From positions 1-57,763 of the forward strand of contig CALLLR010000171.1 in NCBI GenBank assembly GCA_938008185.1: a stretch of 57,763 nucleotides of DNA, written 5' to 3'. This document shows, in pieces, positions 8,585-17,493 of the stretch. Positions within the stretch are counted from its first letter, which is position 1; each line of letters opens with the position of its first letter. The notes beneath the pieces are model-generated. The model worked only from the letters and a program-made list of their open reading frames with translations. It made no database searches and had not been told where the DNA came from. A program made the position numbers and the translations under genes. Origin of the DNA: an uncultured Saprospiraceae bacterium. GTDB lineage: Bacteria; Bacteroidota; Bacteroidia; Chitinophagales; Saprospiraceae.

Positions 8585-9271
8585 TTATTGTATAATCCCA
8601 AAAATCTCCTCCAACTTTCGCATCGTATAGGTCGGTTTAAATCCCTTCGGCAATTCAATTCCCCGTTTATTAAACCACAAAGTATCGATGCCATATTTCA
8701 TCCCACCTTTGATGTCCGAAGCCAAACCATCCCCAACAATCAGGACTTTAGATTTATCTTTTTGTACTATTTTTTCAAAAGTATAATCAAAGAAAGCCTT
8801 GTGCGGTTTTGAGACACCGATCTCATCGGAGACAATAATTTCTGAAAAATAATCGGTCAGTCCCGTAGCTGCAAAATGTGGCCGCTGTACTTGTTTCAGG
8901 CCATTTGTAATTACGATCAACTCCAGATCCATTTCTTTTAAGCGATCTAACATTTCTACGGTGCCCTCAATCAACGTCGTACTTTTTGCCAACCCTTCCA
9001 GGTATTGATTGCCAATGGCGACTGGATCGGCTCCGGAACCCAATCGATCCAAAAATCTACTAAAACGGGTCAGTTGAATTTTCTCCTGGGGCAACGTTCC
9101 TTTTTCAAAATCGGCCCAACACTTTTTATTAATGTGATGATAAAGATTAAAAGTTTGTCGATCCATTTCCACGCCCAGAGAATCGCAGACCGCCCGTAAG
9201 GAACCAGCCTCGGCCGCGTCAAAATCAAAAAGGGTATTGTCCGCATCAAATAATAAAGTAGTATATTTCAT
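8585..9271 (-). CDS. yjjG: HAD-family pyrimidine 5'-nucleotidase (YjjG type)
   Basis: The 228-residue protein has all HAD motifs. Motif I is LLFDADNTLFDF (Asp9, Asp11), motif II VITNG, motif III the Lys in SKPHKAFFDY and motif IV VGDGLASD. A helical cap lies between motifs I and II. DADNTLFDF and the overall length match YjjG-type nucleotidases, which dephosphorylate (often non-canonical) pyrimidine nucleotides in the cytoplasm. I start at 9271, because 41 upstream in-frame residues are low-complexity and MKYTTLLFDAD sits correctly before strand 1, with an A-rich leader. It is divergent from the DASS transporter gene. Confidence 0.85.
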   Translation of the reverse strand: MKYTTLLFDADNTLFDFDAAEAGSLRAVCDSLGVEMDRQTFNLYHHINKKCWADFEKGTLPQEKIQLTRFSRFLDRLGSGADPVAIGNQYLEGLAKSTTLIEGTVEMLDRLKEMDLELIVITNGLKQVQRPHFAATGLTDYFSEIIVSDEIGVSKPHKAFFDYTFEKIVQKDKSKVLIVGDGLASDIKGGMKYGIDTLWFNKRGIELPKGFKPTYTMRKLEEIFGIIQ

Positions 9272-9370
9272 TTTCTTTTTTTGGGACAAAAATAATAACT
9301 TCACGTGGATTTGAATGCGCTGGTAAATTAATATTTGTTTTTTACTTTTATTGCTCAAAATTTCACTTAT

Positions 9371-10813
9371 ATGTCCTCCTATTCCATCGCCCAAAAAACC
9401 GGTTTTATCGTTGGGCCGCTCTTATTTTTGTTGATTTATAATCTACCATTTGAGATCGTTAACCCTGCTGCAGACGCAGTTATCGCCATTGCCGCCTGGA
9501 TGGTTATCTGGTGGATTACGGAGTCGGTATCCATTTCCATTACCGCTTTGATTCCACTGACTTTTTTTCCACTTTTTCAGATTGCAGAGATAAAAACGGT
9601 AGCCGCCAGTTATGGAAGTCCAATTGTATTTTTATTTTTTGGTGGTTTTGTGATGGCGCTTGCGCTCGAAAAGGTAAATCTTCACCTGCGAATTGCCTTG
9701 ACGATTATTCGATTCACGGGCACAAGTGCCAATCGGGTCATTCTTGGGTTTATGTTGGCAACGGCCTTTCTCAGCATGTGGATTAGTAATACGGCGACGA
9801 CCGTGGTCATGCTGCCCATCGGACTTTCGGTGATCAAATTGTTAATTAATGACGAAGATGGTTTTACTCAGGGAGACCGCAATTTTGCGTTGAGTCTGAT
9901 GTTGGGAATTGCTTACGCGGCCAACGTAGGCGGAATTGCTACAATTATCGGTACACCACCCAATACGGTCATGGTTGGGTTTATAGAAAATGAGTACAAA
10001 ATCCAGATTTCATTTCTCAATTGGATGCTCATCGGAGTTCCTTTTAGTGGTATCATGCTTGGATTTATTTATTTTGTTTTGGTAAAACTGGTCTATCCCA
10101 ATGGATTGGGAAAAATTGAAAGTGCAAAAAATCTTATTGATCTGGAAATTCAGAAACTAGGTCCTTTGCGATCTACCGAAAAACGGGTCTTATTCATTTT
10201 TTTAATTACTATGGGATTGTGGATTACCCGAATTTTCATTAATGATTGGTTGCCCAACATTTCATTGACGGATACGGGAATTAGTTTACTGGCGGCTTTT
10301 TCGCTATTTGCTATCCCTTTTGATTTTAAAAAAGGAAAATATATTCTGGGTTGGGAGGATACGGTCAAATTACCCTGGGGAATTCTATTGTTATTTGGAG
10401 GAGGATTGGCCCTGGCCAGTGGTCTGTCAGAAACCGGAGTAATAAAATTTATTGGCGATCTGGTGGCAGAAAATAAAAATTTGTCCATCTGGCTGGTAAT
10501 GCTACTACTAATTACGATTATGCTTTTTATGACCGAGCTGATGAGTAATGTGGCCCTGGTCGCGGTTTTTGCGCCAGTGGTTGCCGGTGTTGCGATTGGC
10601 CTTGAACAGGAATTATTACTCTTGCTCATACCCGTTACAATGGCTTCCAGTTGTGCATTTATGCTACCCATGGCTACTCCGCCCAACGCAATTGTTTTTG
10701 CGAGTGGCCACATCAAAGTTCAGCAAATGGTTCGAGCTGGTTTTATTTTAAATATTGGATCGGTGTTACTTTTGTGGCTGTTTGGAACGTTTATTATTCC
10801 GTTGATTTTTTAA
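9371..10813 (+). CDS. DASS/SLC13-family anion:sodium symporter
   Basis: The 480-residue inner-membrane protein has about 11-12 hydrophobic segments and the two duplicated signature loops of the divalent anion:Na+ symporter family. These are SNTATTVVMLPIG with IGTPPNTVMVGF in the first half and SNVALVAVFAPV with MATPPNAIVFASG in the second. The family moves succinate, other dicarboxylates, citrate or sulfate with sodium. The substrate cannot be read here. I chose ATG 9371 because the 12 residues before it (from 9335) lie in the divergent promoter region. Confidence 0.9.
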   Translation: MSSYSIAQKTGFIVGPLLFLLIYNLPFEIVNPAADAVIAIAAWMVIWWITESVSISITALIPLTFFPLFQIAEIKTVAASYGSPIVFLFFGGFVMALALEKVNLHLRIALTIIRFTGTSANRVILGFMLATAFLSMWISNTATTVVMLPIGLSVIKLLINDEDGFTQGDRNFALSLMLGIAYAANVGGIATIIGTPPNTVMVGFIENEYKIQISFLNWMLIGVPFSGIMLGFIYFVLVKLVYPNGLGKIESAKNLIDLEIQKLGPLRSTEKRVLFIFLITMGLWITRIFINDWLPNISLTDTGISLLAAFSLFAIPFDFKKGKYILGWEDTVKLPWGILLLFGGGLALASGLSETGVIKFIGDLVAENKNLSIWLVMLLLITIMLFMTELMSNVALVAVFAPVVAGVAIGLEQELLLLLIPVTMASSCAFMLPMATPPNAIVFASGHIKVQQMVRAGFILNIGSVLLLWLFGTFIIPLIF

Positions 10814-10899
10814 ATGGGAGATCTCTTTTTTATCGGACGAGAGGTTTTCTGCTTTTATCTTCCAATATTAAAAGGAAAATTGAATTTGCCAGAGAATTT

Positions 10900-11457
10900 T
10901 TACGCTTTTTTCTCCATCATTGCTACCTTCATTATGGCCACCATTGAGAGTGCATCCGTTATTCGTCCATCCATCACCATTTCTACCGCCTCCGAAAAAG
11001 GAATTCGAATCACTTTCAGATCTTCGGTATCTTCCGGTTCCGCTTCACCAAAACTAAGATCCCGCGCCACGTAGGCAACTCCATGTTCATCGGTGACAGA
11101 GTTGGAGGTATGCAAATCTAAAATTTTGGTCCAGGATTTTGCGGTAATCCCCGTTTCTTCCAGCAACTCTCTTTTAGCCGAATCTAGTGGATCGGTACCC
11201 AACGGGCCGCCACCTTCCGGAATCTCCCAATGGTATTCATTGAGGGTATATCGGTATTGACCCACCAGCCAGGTATGATTTTCCTCGTCGAGGGGGACAA
11301 TCCCAATAGCCGTATTTTTAAAATGTACTTTTCCGTAAATACCGGGTGTCCTGGCCGGGGTCAGGACCTCCTCGTGGGTAATTTTTATCCAGGGATTGTC
11401 ATATACTTCCTTGACGGACAAAGTCGTCCAGGGATTTTTTTCCGTTTCGTTTTTCAT
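10900..11457 (-). CDS. Nudix hydrolase (ADP-ribose/nucleotide-sugar pyrophosphatase-like)
   Basis: The 185-residue protein carries a Nudix box, GGGPLGTDPLDSAKRELLEE followed by TGI. The catalytic REL.EE.G core is intact, but the first Glu of the consensus is Thr. An N-terminal beta sheet precedes it (NPWIKITHEEVLTP...YGKVHFK), as in ADP-ribose pyrophosphatases that act as dimers. It would cleave a nucleoside diphosphate linked to another group. It is the last gene of the rlmH-rhomboid-nudix run, 24 bases after the rhomboid stop. I start at 11457 (MKNETEK); a start at 11472 is also possible. Confidence 0.85.
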   Translation of the reverse strand: MKNETEKNPWTTLSVKEVYDNPWIKITHEEVLTPARTPGIYGKVHFKNTAIGIVPLDEENHTWLVGQYRYTLNEYHWEIPEGGGPLGTDPLDSAKRELLEETGITAKSWTKILDLHTSNSVTDEHGVAYVARDLSFGEAEPEDTEDLKVIRIPFSEAVEMVMDGRITDALSMVAIMKVAMMEKKA

Positions 11458-11481
11458 AAATATTTTAAACAATTTATTTAT

Positions 11482-12105
11482 TTAAAAAGGGGCATTGTTT
11501 ACCAATTTATTCAGAAAGTTTGTGAATAGTTCTGGTTTTAAAATTACCGTAAATATCAATCCGAAAACAGCTCCCGCAAAATGCGCGACGTGGTCAATTT
11601 TGTCCGTTCCTTTTTTAGCTGCGTAACTGGAGTAAACCAAATACAAAATACCCGCGATAATTGCTGGACAAGGAATAACCAAAAATAGATAAAGCATTTG
11701 CCAGGGATAAAAAAGTATAAAGACGAAAACCAACGCGGAGACGGCACCGGAAGCGCCCACACTCGAAAAATTTGGATTGTCTTTATGCAAAATAAAAGTT
11801 GGAATATTGGCAAAAATAATTCCCAGTAAATAAAGTAACAGGAAATTTAAGCGCCCCATCATTTCTCCAAAAATCACCAGAAAATTTTGCTCGATTAGTT
11901 CCCCAAACATATAAAGGACAAACATATTGATTAACAGATGTTCCATTCCTCCGTGTAAAAATCCGGAGGTAAGCATCCGGTAATACTGATTTGATTTTTT
12001 TTCCTGATAAGGGGAGTGCATTAGACTAACAAATCGGCCACGATCCTGAAAAGTGTTGTAGGAAATTAAACCAGTGATGATTACGATAATTAATGTTAAG
12101 CTCAT
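11482..12105 (-). CDS. rhomboid-family intramembrane serine protease
   Basis: The 207-residue membrane protein has six hydrophobic helices. The rhomboid dyad is present: Ser119 in SVGASGAVSA and His175 in HVAHFAGAVFG. The first conserved loop reads FLHGGMEHLLINM, the form with His that lies near the oxyanion site. Rhomboids cleave transmembrane segments of partner proteins in the inner membrane. The gene starts 3 bases after the rlmH stop and is followed closely by the Nudix gene, so the three are probably one transcript. The substrate is unknown. Confidence 0.9.
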   Translation of the reverse strand: MSLTLIIVIITGLISYNTFQDRGRFVSLMHSPYQEKKSNQYYRMLTSGFLHGGMEHLLINMFVLYMFGELIEQNFLVIFGEMMGRLNFLLLYLLGIIFANIPTFILHKDNPNFSSVGASGAVSALVFVFILFYPWQMLYLFLVIPCPAIIAGILYLVYSSYAAKKGTDKIDHVAHFAGAVFGLIFTVILKPELFTNFLNKLVNNAPF

Positions 12106-12108
12106 AAT

Positions 12109-12582
12109 TTAGGTATTGTGGTAAGGTTCGTTTTTTAATATGGTCATCGCCCGGTAGATTTGTTCTACCAGTAAAAGCCGAATCATTTGGTGGGAAAAGG
12201 TCATGGAGGAAAGTGCCAGTTTTTCGTTGGCGCGCTGGTATACCGATTCGTCAAAACCGTAGGCTCCGCCTACCTGAAAGACAATTTTAGCCGTACCACG
12301 GTTCATTTTATTCTGAAACCATCCGGCAAATTTTTCCGAGGTACAATGTTTTCCCTTTTCGTCGAGTACGACCAAATAATCTCCTGGATTTAATCGATTC
12401 AGGATTATTTTGGCTTCTCTTTTTTTTATTTCAGAAATTGCCAGATTTTTAGCATTTTTGAGGTCTGGTAAGATCGTGGTACTTATCCTGAGATAATGTC
12501 CCAAACGCTTTTCGTAGAGATTTATACCTGTGGTTAAATAATCTGCTTTCGTTTTTCCAATATAACAGCAATCAATGATCAC
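12109..12582 (-). CDS. rlmH: 23S rRNA (pseudouridine1915-N3)-methyltransferase RlmH
   Basis: The 157-residue SPOUT methyltransferase matches RlmH along its length. YLVVLDEKGK and FQVGGAYGFDESV form the knotted SAM site, and the C-terminal block ALSSMTFSHQMIRLLLVEQIYRA...NEPYH is diagnostic. It methylates pseudouridine 1915 in helix 69 of 23S rRNA on the assembled 70S ribosome. It is the first gene of a minus-strand run and divergent from the sixA-like gene, with 138 bases between the two starts. Confidence 0.97.
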   Translation of the reverse strand: MIIDCCYIGKTKADYLTTGINLYEKRLGHYLRISTTILPDLKNAKNLAISEIKKREAKIILNRLNPGDYLVVLDEKGKHCTSEKFAGWFQNKMNRGTAKIVFQVGGAYGFDESVYQRANEKLALSSMTFSHQMIRLLLVEQIYRAMTILKNEPYHNT

Positions 12583-12720
12583 GATAAATAGTTTTATTTA
12601 GCAACAATAATACGAAATTGTATATTACTATTTTACCTCCTGGTTTTTCCGGGCGTCCTTACTCACAAATGAATAGAAGTTTTTTAACCGCTTTTATTTA
12701 TATTTTAATTACCAACCATT

Positions 12721-13218
12721 ATGAAAAAATTATTTTTAATTCGACACGCTAAATCCAGTTGGGCCAATCCAGGACTACAGGATTTTGATCGTCCACTCAA
12801 CAAACGGGGTATTCGGGATGCTCCCTTTATGGCTAAAATGATGGTTGGCAAAGGCATCAAACCTGACCAAATTGTTACCAGTCCCGCCAATCGGGCCATC
12901 ACTACGGCCAAGCAATTTGCCTCCGAACAAGGTATTGACCACGAAGAATTGGTTATTAAACACGAAATTTACGAGGCCTATCCTGAATTACTTCTGCAAT
13001 TGGTTCGGGAATGCTCCAATGAGATCAATACCATGTTTATGTTTGGTCATAATCCTGGATTTACTTATCTGGCGAATATGTTTGACGGCGATTATATCGT
13101 TAATATTCCAACTTGTGGTATCGTCGAAATAAATGCGGATATTAAGGAGTGGAAAGAATTAGGCGGTACCAATGGTAAAATTGCCAATTTTTATTTTCCA
13201 AAACAATATTTCTCTTGA
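12721..13218 (+). CDS. sixA: SixA-like histidine phosphatase
   Basis: The 165-residue protein belongs to the histidine phosphatase superfamily. The N-terminal LFLIRHAKSSW (Arg8, His9) carries the phosphorylated histidine in the RHA-K-S-W form typical of SixA-type enzymes. RPLNKRG, TSPANRAITTA and FGHNPGF (second His) follow in order. SixA of E. coli dephosphorylates phosphohistidine on signalling or PTS proteins; here the target is unknown. It overlaps the next gene by four bases (TTGA). Confidence 0.85.
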   Translation: MKKLFLIRHAKSSWANPGLQDFDRPLNKRGIRDAPFMAKMMVGKGIKPDQIVTSPANRAITTAKQFASEQGIDHEELVIKHEIYEAYPELLLQLVRECSNEINTMFMFGHNPGFTYLANMFDGDYIVNIPTCGIVEINADIKEWKELGGTNGKIANFYFPKQYFS

Positions 13219-13538
13219 ATAAATTACTCCTGATATGCTCCGTTTTGCTATTGTTTTCCTGCAGTAAAGAGGAAGCGCAATTCACGATGCCCGAAGCGGA
13301 TTTGATAAAATTACTGTATGATATTCAAGTAGCCGAATCCGCTATACAAACGGTCCATAGTGGCTCCAAGGATAGTGTGATAGCAATTTTTTATGACCAA
13401 ATTTATGAAATCCACGGAGTGAATCAGGAAATCCTTCAGGAAAATATCCAGATGCTTAAAAGTCATCCGGAGGTGTCTCATAAAATTTATAAAAAGGTAC
13501 TGGAATATCACAAAACGGTCGTAAAACAAAAAAAGTGA
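13215..13538 (+). CDS. DUF4296 lipoprotein with TTG start
   Basis: The 107-residue product begins with a lipoprotein signal, KLLLICSVLLLFSC, with Cys16 as lipid anchor. A helical domain of the DUF4296 type follows (MPEADLIKLLYDIQVAE... and IYEIHGVNQEILQENI), found in Bacteroidota envelopes and of unknown function. The only start that keeps the signal peptide is TTG at 13215, whose bases overlap the TGA stop of the sixA-like gene. This points to translational coupling. The stop codon lies within a strong hairpin. The family call is from recall of the conserved pattern. Confidence 0.75.
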   Translation: MNKLLLICSVLLLFSCSKEEAQFTMPEADLIKLLYDIQVAESAIQTVHSGSKDSVIAIFYDQIYEIHGVNQEILQENIQMLKSHPEVSHKIYKKVLEYHKTVVKQKK

Positions 13539-13563
13539 AGCTCTTCAGGGCGAAGAGCTTCAC
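13535..13563 (-). terminator. 12-bp perfect hairpin, intrinsic terminator in the minus direction
   Basis: GTGAAGCTCTTC (13535-13546) pairs perfectly with GAAGAGCTTCAC (13552-13563) around a five-base loop. On the plus strand no T-run follows. On the minus strand the stem is followed by TTTTTTTGTTTT, which makes a good intrinsic terminator. It contains the stop codon of the plus-strand DUF4296 gene. It may still end the plus transcript as a bidirectional structure, but the T-run favours minus. Confidence 0.7.
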
Positions 13564-13871
13564 TAAGACTTATGAGAGAATAATTAAAAGGCTGCGACAA
13601 AAGTACTCGATTTTTTACTGATTATCACCCGATTGTAACATATTTACATTTTTTTCTAAAAAAAACCAATTTTATGAAAAGAGTATCGTAGTCGGATTTA
13701 ATTATTAATGGTAACTTAATATTAATCAGTTGATAGCCATGATCAAATTTGTTACTTTGTGGGCATCAATTAGCTGGTACTGACCAACGATAATCGATTT
13801 TTAGTATTTCACTTAATGAAACCAATTGGATTACGTGATTTAGTTTTCTTTAGTATTTTAATTTCTAATTA
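13564..13871. other. 308-bp intergenic region ahead of the two-component genes
   Basis: AT-rich, with no ORF. It must hold the promoter of the response regulator gene, though no textbook TTTG-19-TAnnTTTG pair was found. Because the minus-oriented terminator at 13535-13563 faces this region, a short minus-strand RNA could start here. Confidence 0.35.
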
Positions 13872-14561
13872 ATGGATACGCAACATAAGATTTTAATCGC
13901 CGACGACGATGAGGATATTTTAGAATTTATTCGGTACAACCTGGAGAAAGAAAACTATAAAGTTATCACGGCTATGGATGGTAAAGGGGCCATCGAACAG
14001 GCCGAGCGGGAAAATCCGGATTTGATTATTTTAGATATTATGATGCCTGAAATGGATGGAGTAGAGGTCTGTCGTTACTTACGCAGTCAACCGACTTTCG
14101 CAAACACAATTATTGCTTTTTTGACCGCCCGAAGTGAAGATTTTACTCAAATTGCTGCCTTGGATGTGGGAGGAGATGATTTTATAAAAAAACCAATTAG
14201 ACCAGGGGTACTCCTTAGTCGAATTAAAGCGCTTTTACGTCGTAATAGCCGTCAGGCCGATGAAGCTGCGGATAATATTATCAAAGTTGGTAATTTGCTA
14301 TTGGATCGGGAAAAAGTTATGATTCAAAAGGATGGGATGACCATTAACTTAGCCAAAAAAGAATTCGAGTTAATTTCTTTATTAATCACTCGGCCTGGTA
14401 AAGTATATACTCGGGAAGAAATATTTAAAAAGATCTGGGGTTCCGACGTTATCGTTGGCAACCGGACCATTGACGTTCATATCCGAAAATTAAGAGAAAA
14501 ATTGGGAGATGAATATATAAAAACTGTAAAGGGAGTAGGGTACAAATTAGAAATAAAATAG
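13872..14561 (+). CDS. OmpR/PhoB-family response regulator
   Basis: The 229-residue protein has a receiver domain (1-122) with the acidic pocket ADDDED, phospho-acceptor Asp55 in LIILDIMMPEMDG, Thr85 and the Lys of KKPI at about 107. A winged-helix DNA-binding domain (about 135-229) follows, containing NRTIDVHIRKLREKLG and a terminal VKGVGYKLE. It should bind promoter DNA after phosphorylation by the kinase encoded 18 bases downstream. Target genes cannot be told from the sequence. Confidence 0.93.
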   Translation: MDTQHKILIADDDEDILEFIRYNLEKENYKVITAMDGKGAIEQAERENPDLIILDIMMPEMDGVEVCRYLRSQPTFANTIIAFLTARSEDFTQIAALDVGGDDFIKKPIRPGVLLSRIKALLRRNSRQADEAADNIIKVGNLLLDREKVMIQKDGMTINLAKKEFELISLLITRPGKVYTREEIFKKIWGSDVIVGNRTIDVHIRKLREKLGDEYIKTVKGVGYKLEIK

Positions 14562-14579
14562 CCACCGGATCACACTCCT

Positions 14580-15629
14580 ATGATGAAAAATATCACCCCT
14601 CGACAACTCGCTTTTCTTTCCTCGATCTCCATTTCGGTTATTGTTTTACTGGTTCATTTACTCTTCGCCAGAATTTCCCATTTTTCTACCACTATTCCTT
14701 TCACCTTAGGAATTGCATTAACCGTTTTTATCCCTACCTATCTGATCGTTTTCTATTTGTTAAAACATTATATATATCGAAAAATAAAACTGATTTATAA
14801 GAGTATTCATACCGAAAAAACCTATACTTCTTCTAAAATGAACAATATTGATTATAGTAATGATATTATTCAAGATGCGGAAAAAGAAGTTAAGGAATGG
14901 GCTTCCAAACAACAACAAGAAATTGACAATCTTAAATCACTGGAGGAATACCGGCGAAACTTTTTAGGAGATATTTCACATGAGTTAAAAACACCACTTT
15001 TCAATATCCAGGGGTATATCCACACTTTATTGGATGGTGCTTTATACGACGAAAAAATTAATCAGGAATACCTTAAAAGAGCAGCCATCAACACCGAACG
15101 CTTACACCATATTGTGGAAGATCTCGAAGTTATTTCCAGACTGGAGGCAGGAGATAATTCTCTCAAACTGGAGACGTTTAACTTGCTCAAACTCAACACG
15201 GAGATAATCGAAGAAATGGAACTGGTGGCCAAGGAAAAGAAAATTTCTATTGTCTACAAAGATAAAAATCCTCAACCTTATTCGGTAATTGCTGACCGGG
15301 AAAGTGTTCGCCAAATTCTTACCAATCTAATCGTTAACTCTATAAAATATGGTCGCGAGCATGGTATTACCAAGGTCGCTTTTTACGATATGGATGAATA
15401 CATCCTGATCGAAGTCGCAGATAACGGGATTGGAATCGAACAAAAGCATCTTCCTCATATATTTGACCGGTTTTATCGAGTCGAAAAAAGTCGAAACCGC
15501 TCAAAAGGTGGGTCCGGACTGGGTTTGTCCATCGTGAAACACATTATCGAAGCCCACGGTACCACCATCAACGTACGATCCAATCCTGGCATCGGAACGA
15601 CTTTTGGATTTACTTTGAAAAAACCTTAG
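14580..15629 (+). CDS. membrane sensor histidine kinase, PhoR-like
   Basis: The 349-residue kinase has two membrane helices (about 11-31 and 39-62) with almost no periplasmic loop. A short linker, the HisKA dimerisation helix with His134 in FLGDISHELKTP, and a HATPase_c domain follow. The N box is near ILTNLIVNSIKYG, the G1 box is VADNGIGI, the F region is IFDRFYRV and the G2 box is GGSGLGLSIVKHI. With so little outside the membrane it may sense a membrane or partner-protein signal, as PhoR does. It pairs with the response regulator just upstream. Confidence 0.93.
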   Translation: MMKNITPRQLAFLSSISISVIVLLVHLLFARISHFSTTIPFTLGIALTVFIPTYLIVFYLLKHYIYRKIKLIYKSIHTEKTYTSSKMNNIDYSNDIIQDAEKEVKEWASKQQQEIDNLKSLEEYRRNFLGDISHELKTPLFNIQGYIHTLLDGALYDEKINQEYLKRAAINTERLHHIVEDLEVISRLEAGDNSLKLETFNLLKLNTEIIEEMELVAKEKKISIVYKDKNPQPYSVIADRESVRQILTNLIVNSIKYGREHGITKVAFYDMDEYILIEVADNGIGIEQKHLPHIFDRFYRVEKSRNRSKGGSGLGLSIVKHIIEAHGTTINVRSNPGIGTTFGFTLKKP

Positions 15630-15713
15630 TGCCTCGGGCAATAATTAAGTAATTAGGGTGCTCAACCTACGGAAAAAGCTGGATTACCAACAGTCAACTA
15701 GTCAAGGGCAGCT

Positions 15714-16664
15714 TCATTCCACTTTTACCAAATAATATTCAACACTTTCCTTATCCAATTTGACTTGTTTGACGAAAGCAGGCGATTTGCTCAGATAGAT
15801 GGGCAGGGTGTTGTTAGTAGAATTCGGAGATACTTCGGCAAAGTTTACTTCCAGGGTAAAATCACTGCTGGACAGACGATCAAAATTGCTCAGACCTACG
15901 ATGCAGCTAATCCGGATATTCTGGGGGAAAATATTAAGACTATCGTGTCCGTTTAGGATCTGAACGGGAATGAATAGGTCCTTTTGCGTATTTTGTTCTA
16001 CTTCGGCAGCTACGGTAATTTCTTTTGGATTTAATTTAAGTTCCAGATTTTCGGGTTGAACCAATGGCAGGGTAGTGCGGAAAGCGGTTTTTAAGTCCTT
16101 TAATTGGAGTAGATTTGTTGGCCAGTCTTTTAGACTATCGAGCAGACTGAGTGGTCCGGCAATAATCACTGAATCAGGCTGGATATTTACGGGATCTTTT
16201 AGCTGGTGTTGAGCGGCGAATTCCAGGTCACTGACCAATCGGATGGGCAATTTTTTTTTATCAAGACCATCCATGTTTAATAGGATAAAGTCATAATTAA
16301 TATCCTGAATGTCGAGGTTGCTTAGCGCCTGTTCAATTTTATTTTTAAGGATACTACCGTTGATGGTAAAACTGGGTTTTTCTGGTAAGTTAAATTTTAT
16401 CAATATTTCTTTTCGATAAAGATAATTGGACATCAAATTCCAGCCCGTACCCTGCACGGTAGTAATCAGCGAGGCCGGAGGTGTTTCTATGAAGCTACGA
16501 TTTTTGGGTAATAGATATTCAATTTTAACCTCTCGGGTGGTAACAAATTCTTCTGAAAGTTTTACCAGCAACCATAAAGTGAGCGCTAAAGCGATGCACA
16601 GGCTTAAGGTCAGTCGATCAGAAGAGAAAGAGGCTAAAAATTTATGCTGTTTTTGCTTTTTCAT
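15714..16664 (-). CDS. YbbR-like domain protein
   Basis: The 316-residue protein has one N-terminal membrane helix (about 17-37) and then repeated beta-rich YbbR-like units facing the periplasm, for example at 43-110 and 130-200. YbbR domains occur in CdaR, a regulator of diadenylate cyclase in Firmicutes. In Bacteroidota the gene usually follows yajC, as here. It overlaps the yajC 3' end by 23 bases. No enzyme motif is seen, and its function in this organism is unknown. Confidence 0.75.
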   Translation of the reverse strand: MKKQKQHKFLASFSSDRLTLSLCIALALTLWLLVKLSEEFVTTREVKIEYLLPKNRSFIETPPASLITTVQGTGWNLMSNYLYRKEILIKFNLPEKPSFTINGSILKNKIEQALSNLDIQDINYDFILLNMDGLDKKKLPIRLVSDLEFAAQHQLKDPVNIQPDSVIIAGPLSLLDSLKDWPTNLLQLKDLKTAFRTTLPLVQPENLELKLNPKEITVAAEVEQNTQKDLFIPVQILNGHDSLNIFPQNIRISCIVGLSNFDRLSSSDFTLEVNFAEVSPNSTNNTLPIYLSKSPAFVKQVKLDKESVEYYLVKVE

Positions 16665-16938
16665 CTTTTGGAGCGTACGCTTGTTCGGTCAATTCACGAG
16701 AAATTGCGGAGCGGGCAAATTTTAAAAAAGTTTTGCTATCCACTTGAACGTGTACAATGTCGCCTTCTACTTTATTGATTTGTCCATACATTCCGCTGGT
16801 TGTCACAATCTGCATACCTTTGGCCAGCGATTCGGAGAAAGACTCCTGCTTGTTCCGTATTTTTTTTTGTGGTAAAATGATGAAGAAGTAAAAGGTGGCT
16901 ACAATGAGTAGTGGTAATACGAGGTTCATTAAGTCCAT
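16642..16938 (-). CDS. yajC: preprotein translocase subunit YajC
   Basis: The 98-residue protein has one hydrophobic segment, LVLPLLIVATFYFFIILPQ, followed by the YajC signature QKK...F.ESL.KGMQIVTTSGMYG and a small beta domain with VHVQVDSKTFLKF. YajC associates with SecDF at the inner membrane. It sits between the DUF1573 gene (12-base gap) and the YbbR gene (overlap), so the three are probably co-transcribed. Confidence 0.93.
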   Translation of the reverse strand: MDLMNLVLPLLIVATFYFFIILPQKKIRNKQESFSESLAKGMQIVTTSGMYGQINKVEGDIVHVQVDSKTFLKFARSAISRELTEQAYAPKDEKAKTA

Positions 16939-16950
16939 AGTAAGTTTTTA

Positions 16951-17436
16951 TTATTTTGGTGTAACAAAACCATCCAGCGAAACCACGGTCTTTGAAGGAA
17001 AAGTGTTGGCTGTAATGGTAATCGGTTTATTTTGTTTTTCTTTTTTACCGTCTGTATCGAAGACTACGGAAATTTGATCTTGTGCGCCCGGAGGAATCGG
17101 TTCTTCCGGCCATTCAGGAACCGTGCATCCACAGGTGGAACGAACGTCGGAAATCAGCAAAGGGATATTTCCGGTATTCGAAAATTTAAAAACATGCGAA
17201 ACTTTGTCTCCTTCGTTGACGGTACCAAAATCAAATTTTGTTTCCACAAATGCTATTTTTGCCAGATTGGTTGTATCCTCCAGGCCATTGGCAGAAATTG
17301 GGTTTCGGATCATTTCGGCGGCATTGGGCACTGCGCTGATTTCTTCAATTCGACGATCCGATTTGGATGCTTTTTCCGGTTGACAGCCGAAAGTTGCAAC
17401 GAGGACAAAAAAGAAAACTGGAAGAATACTTCTCAT
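16951..17436 (-). CDS. DUF1573 lipoprotein
   Basis: The 161-residue protein starts with a lipoprotein signal ending VATFGC (Cys18). An Ig-like beta sandwich of the DUF1573 family covers about 65-160. Its hallmarks are FDFGTVNEGDKVSHVFKFSN and the cysteine pair in STCGCTVPEW. These proteins are exported to the cell envelope of Bacteroidota and have no known activity. It is the first gene of the yajC run. Confidence 0.85.
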   Translation of the reverse strand: MRSILPVFFFVLVATFGCQPEKASKSDRRIEEISAVPNAAEMIRNPISANGLEDTTNLAKIAFVETKFDFGTVNEGDKVSHVFKFSNTGNIPLLISDVRSTCGCTVPEWPEEPIPPGAQDQISVVFDTDGKKEKQNKPITITANTFPSKTVVSLDGFVTPK

Positions 17437-17470
17437 GTTTTTTGGTGTATGTTTTAAAGCAAAGAAGTTA

Positions 17471-17478
17471 CAAAGATA
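17471..17478 (-). promoter_or_regulatory. candidate -7 box for the DUF1573-yajC-YbbR run
   Basis: The minus strand reads TATCTTTG here, matching TAnnTTTG, 35 bases before the DUF1573 start codon. A clear TTTG at 19 bases upstream is missing, so confidence is moderate. Confidence 0.4.
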
Positions 17479-17493
17479 CCCTTTTTTCCTTGT

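Noticed and set aside
10150-10716. 188-residue minus ORF inside the DASS gene
   Set aside because: It is fully antisense to a clear transporter gene and its residues mirror that coding sequence.
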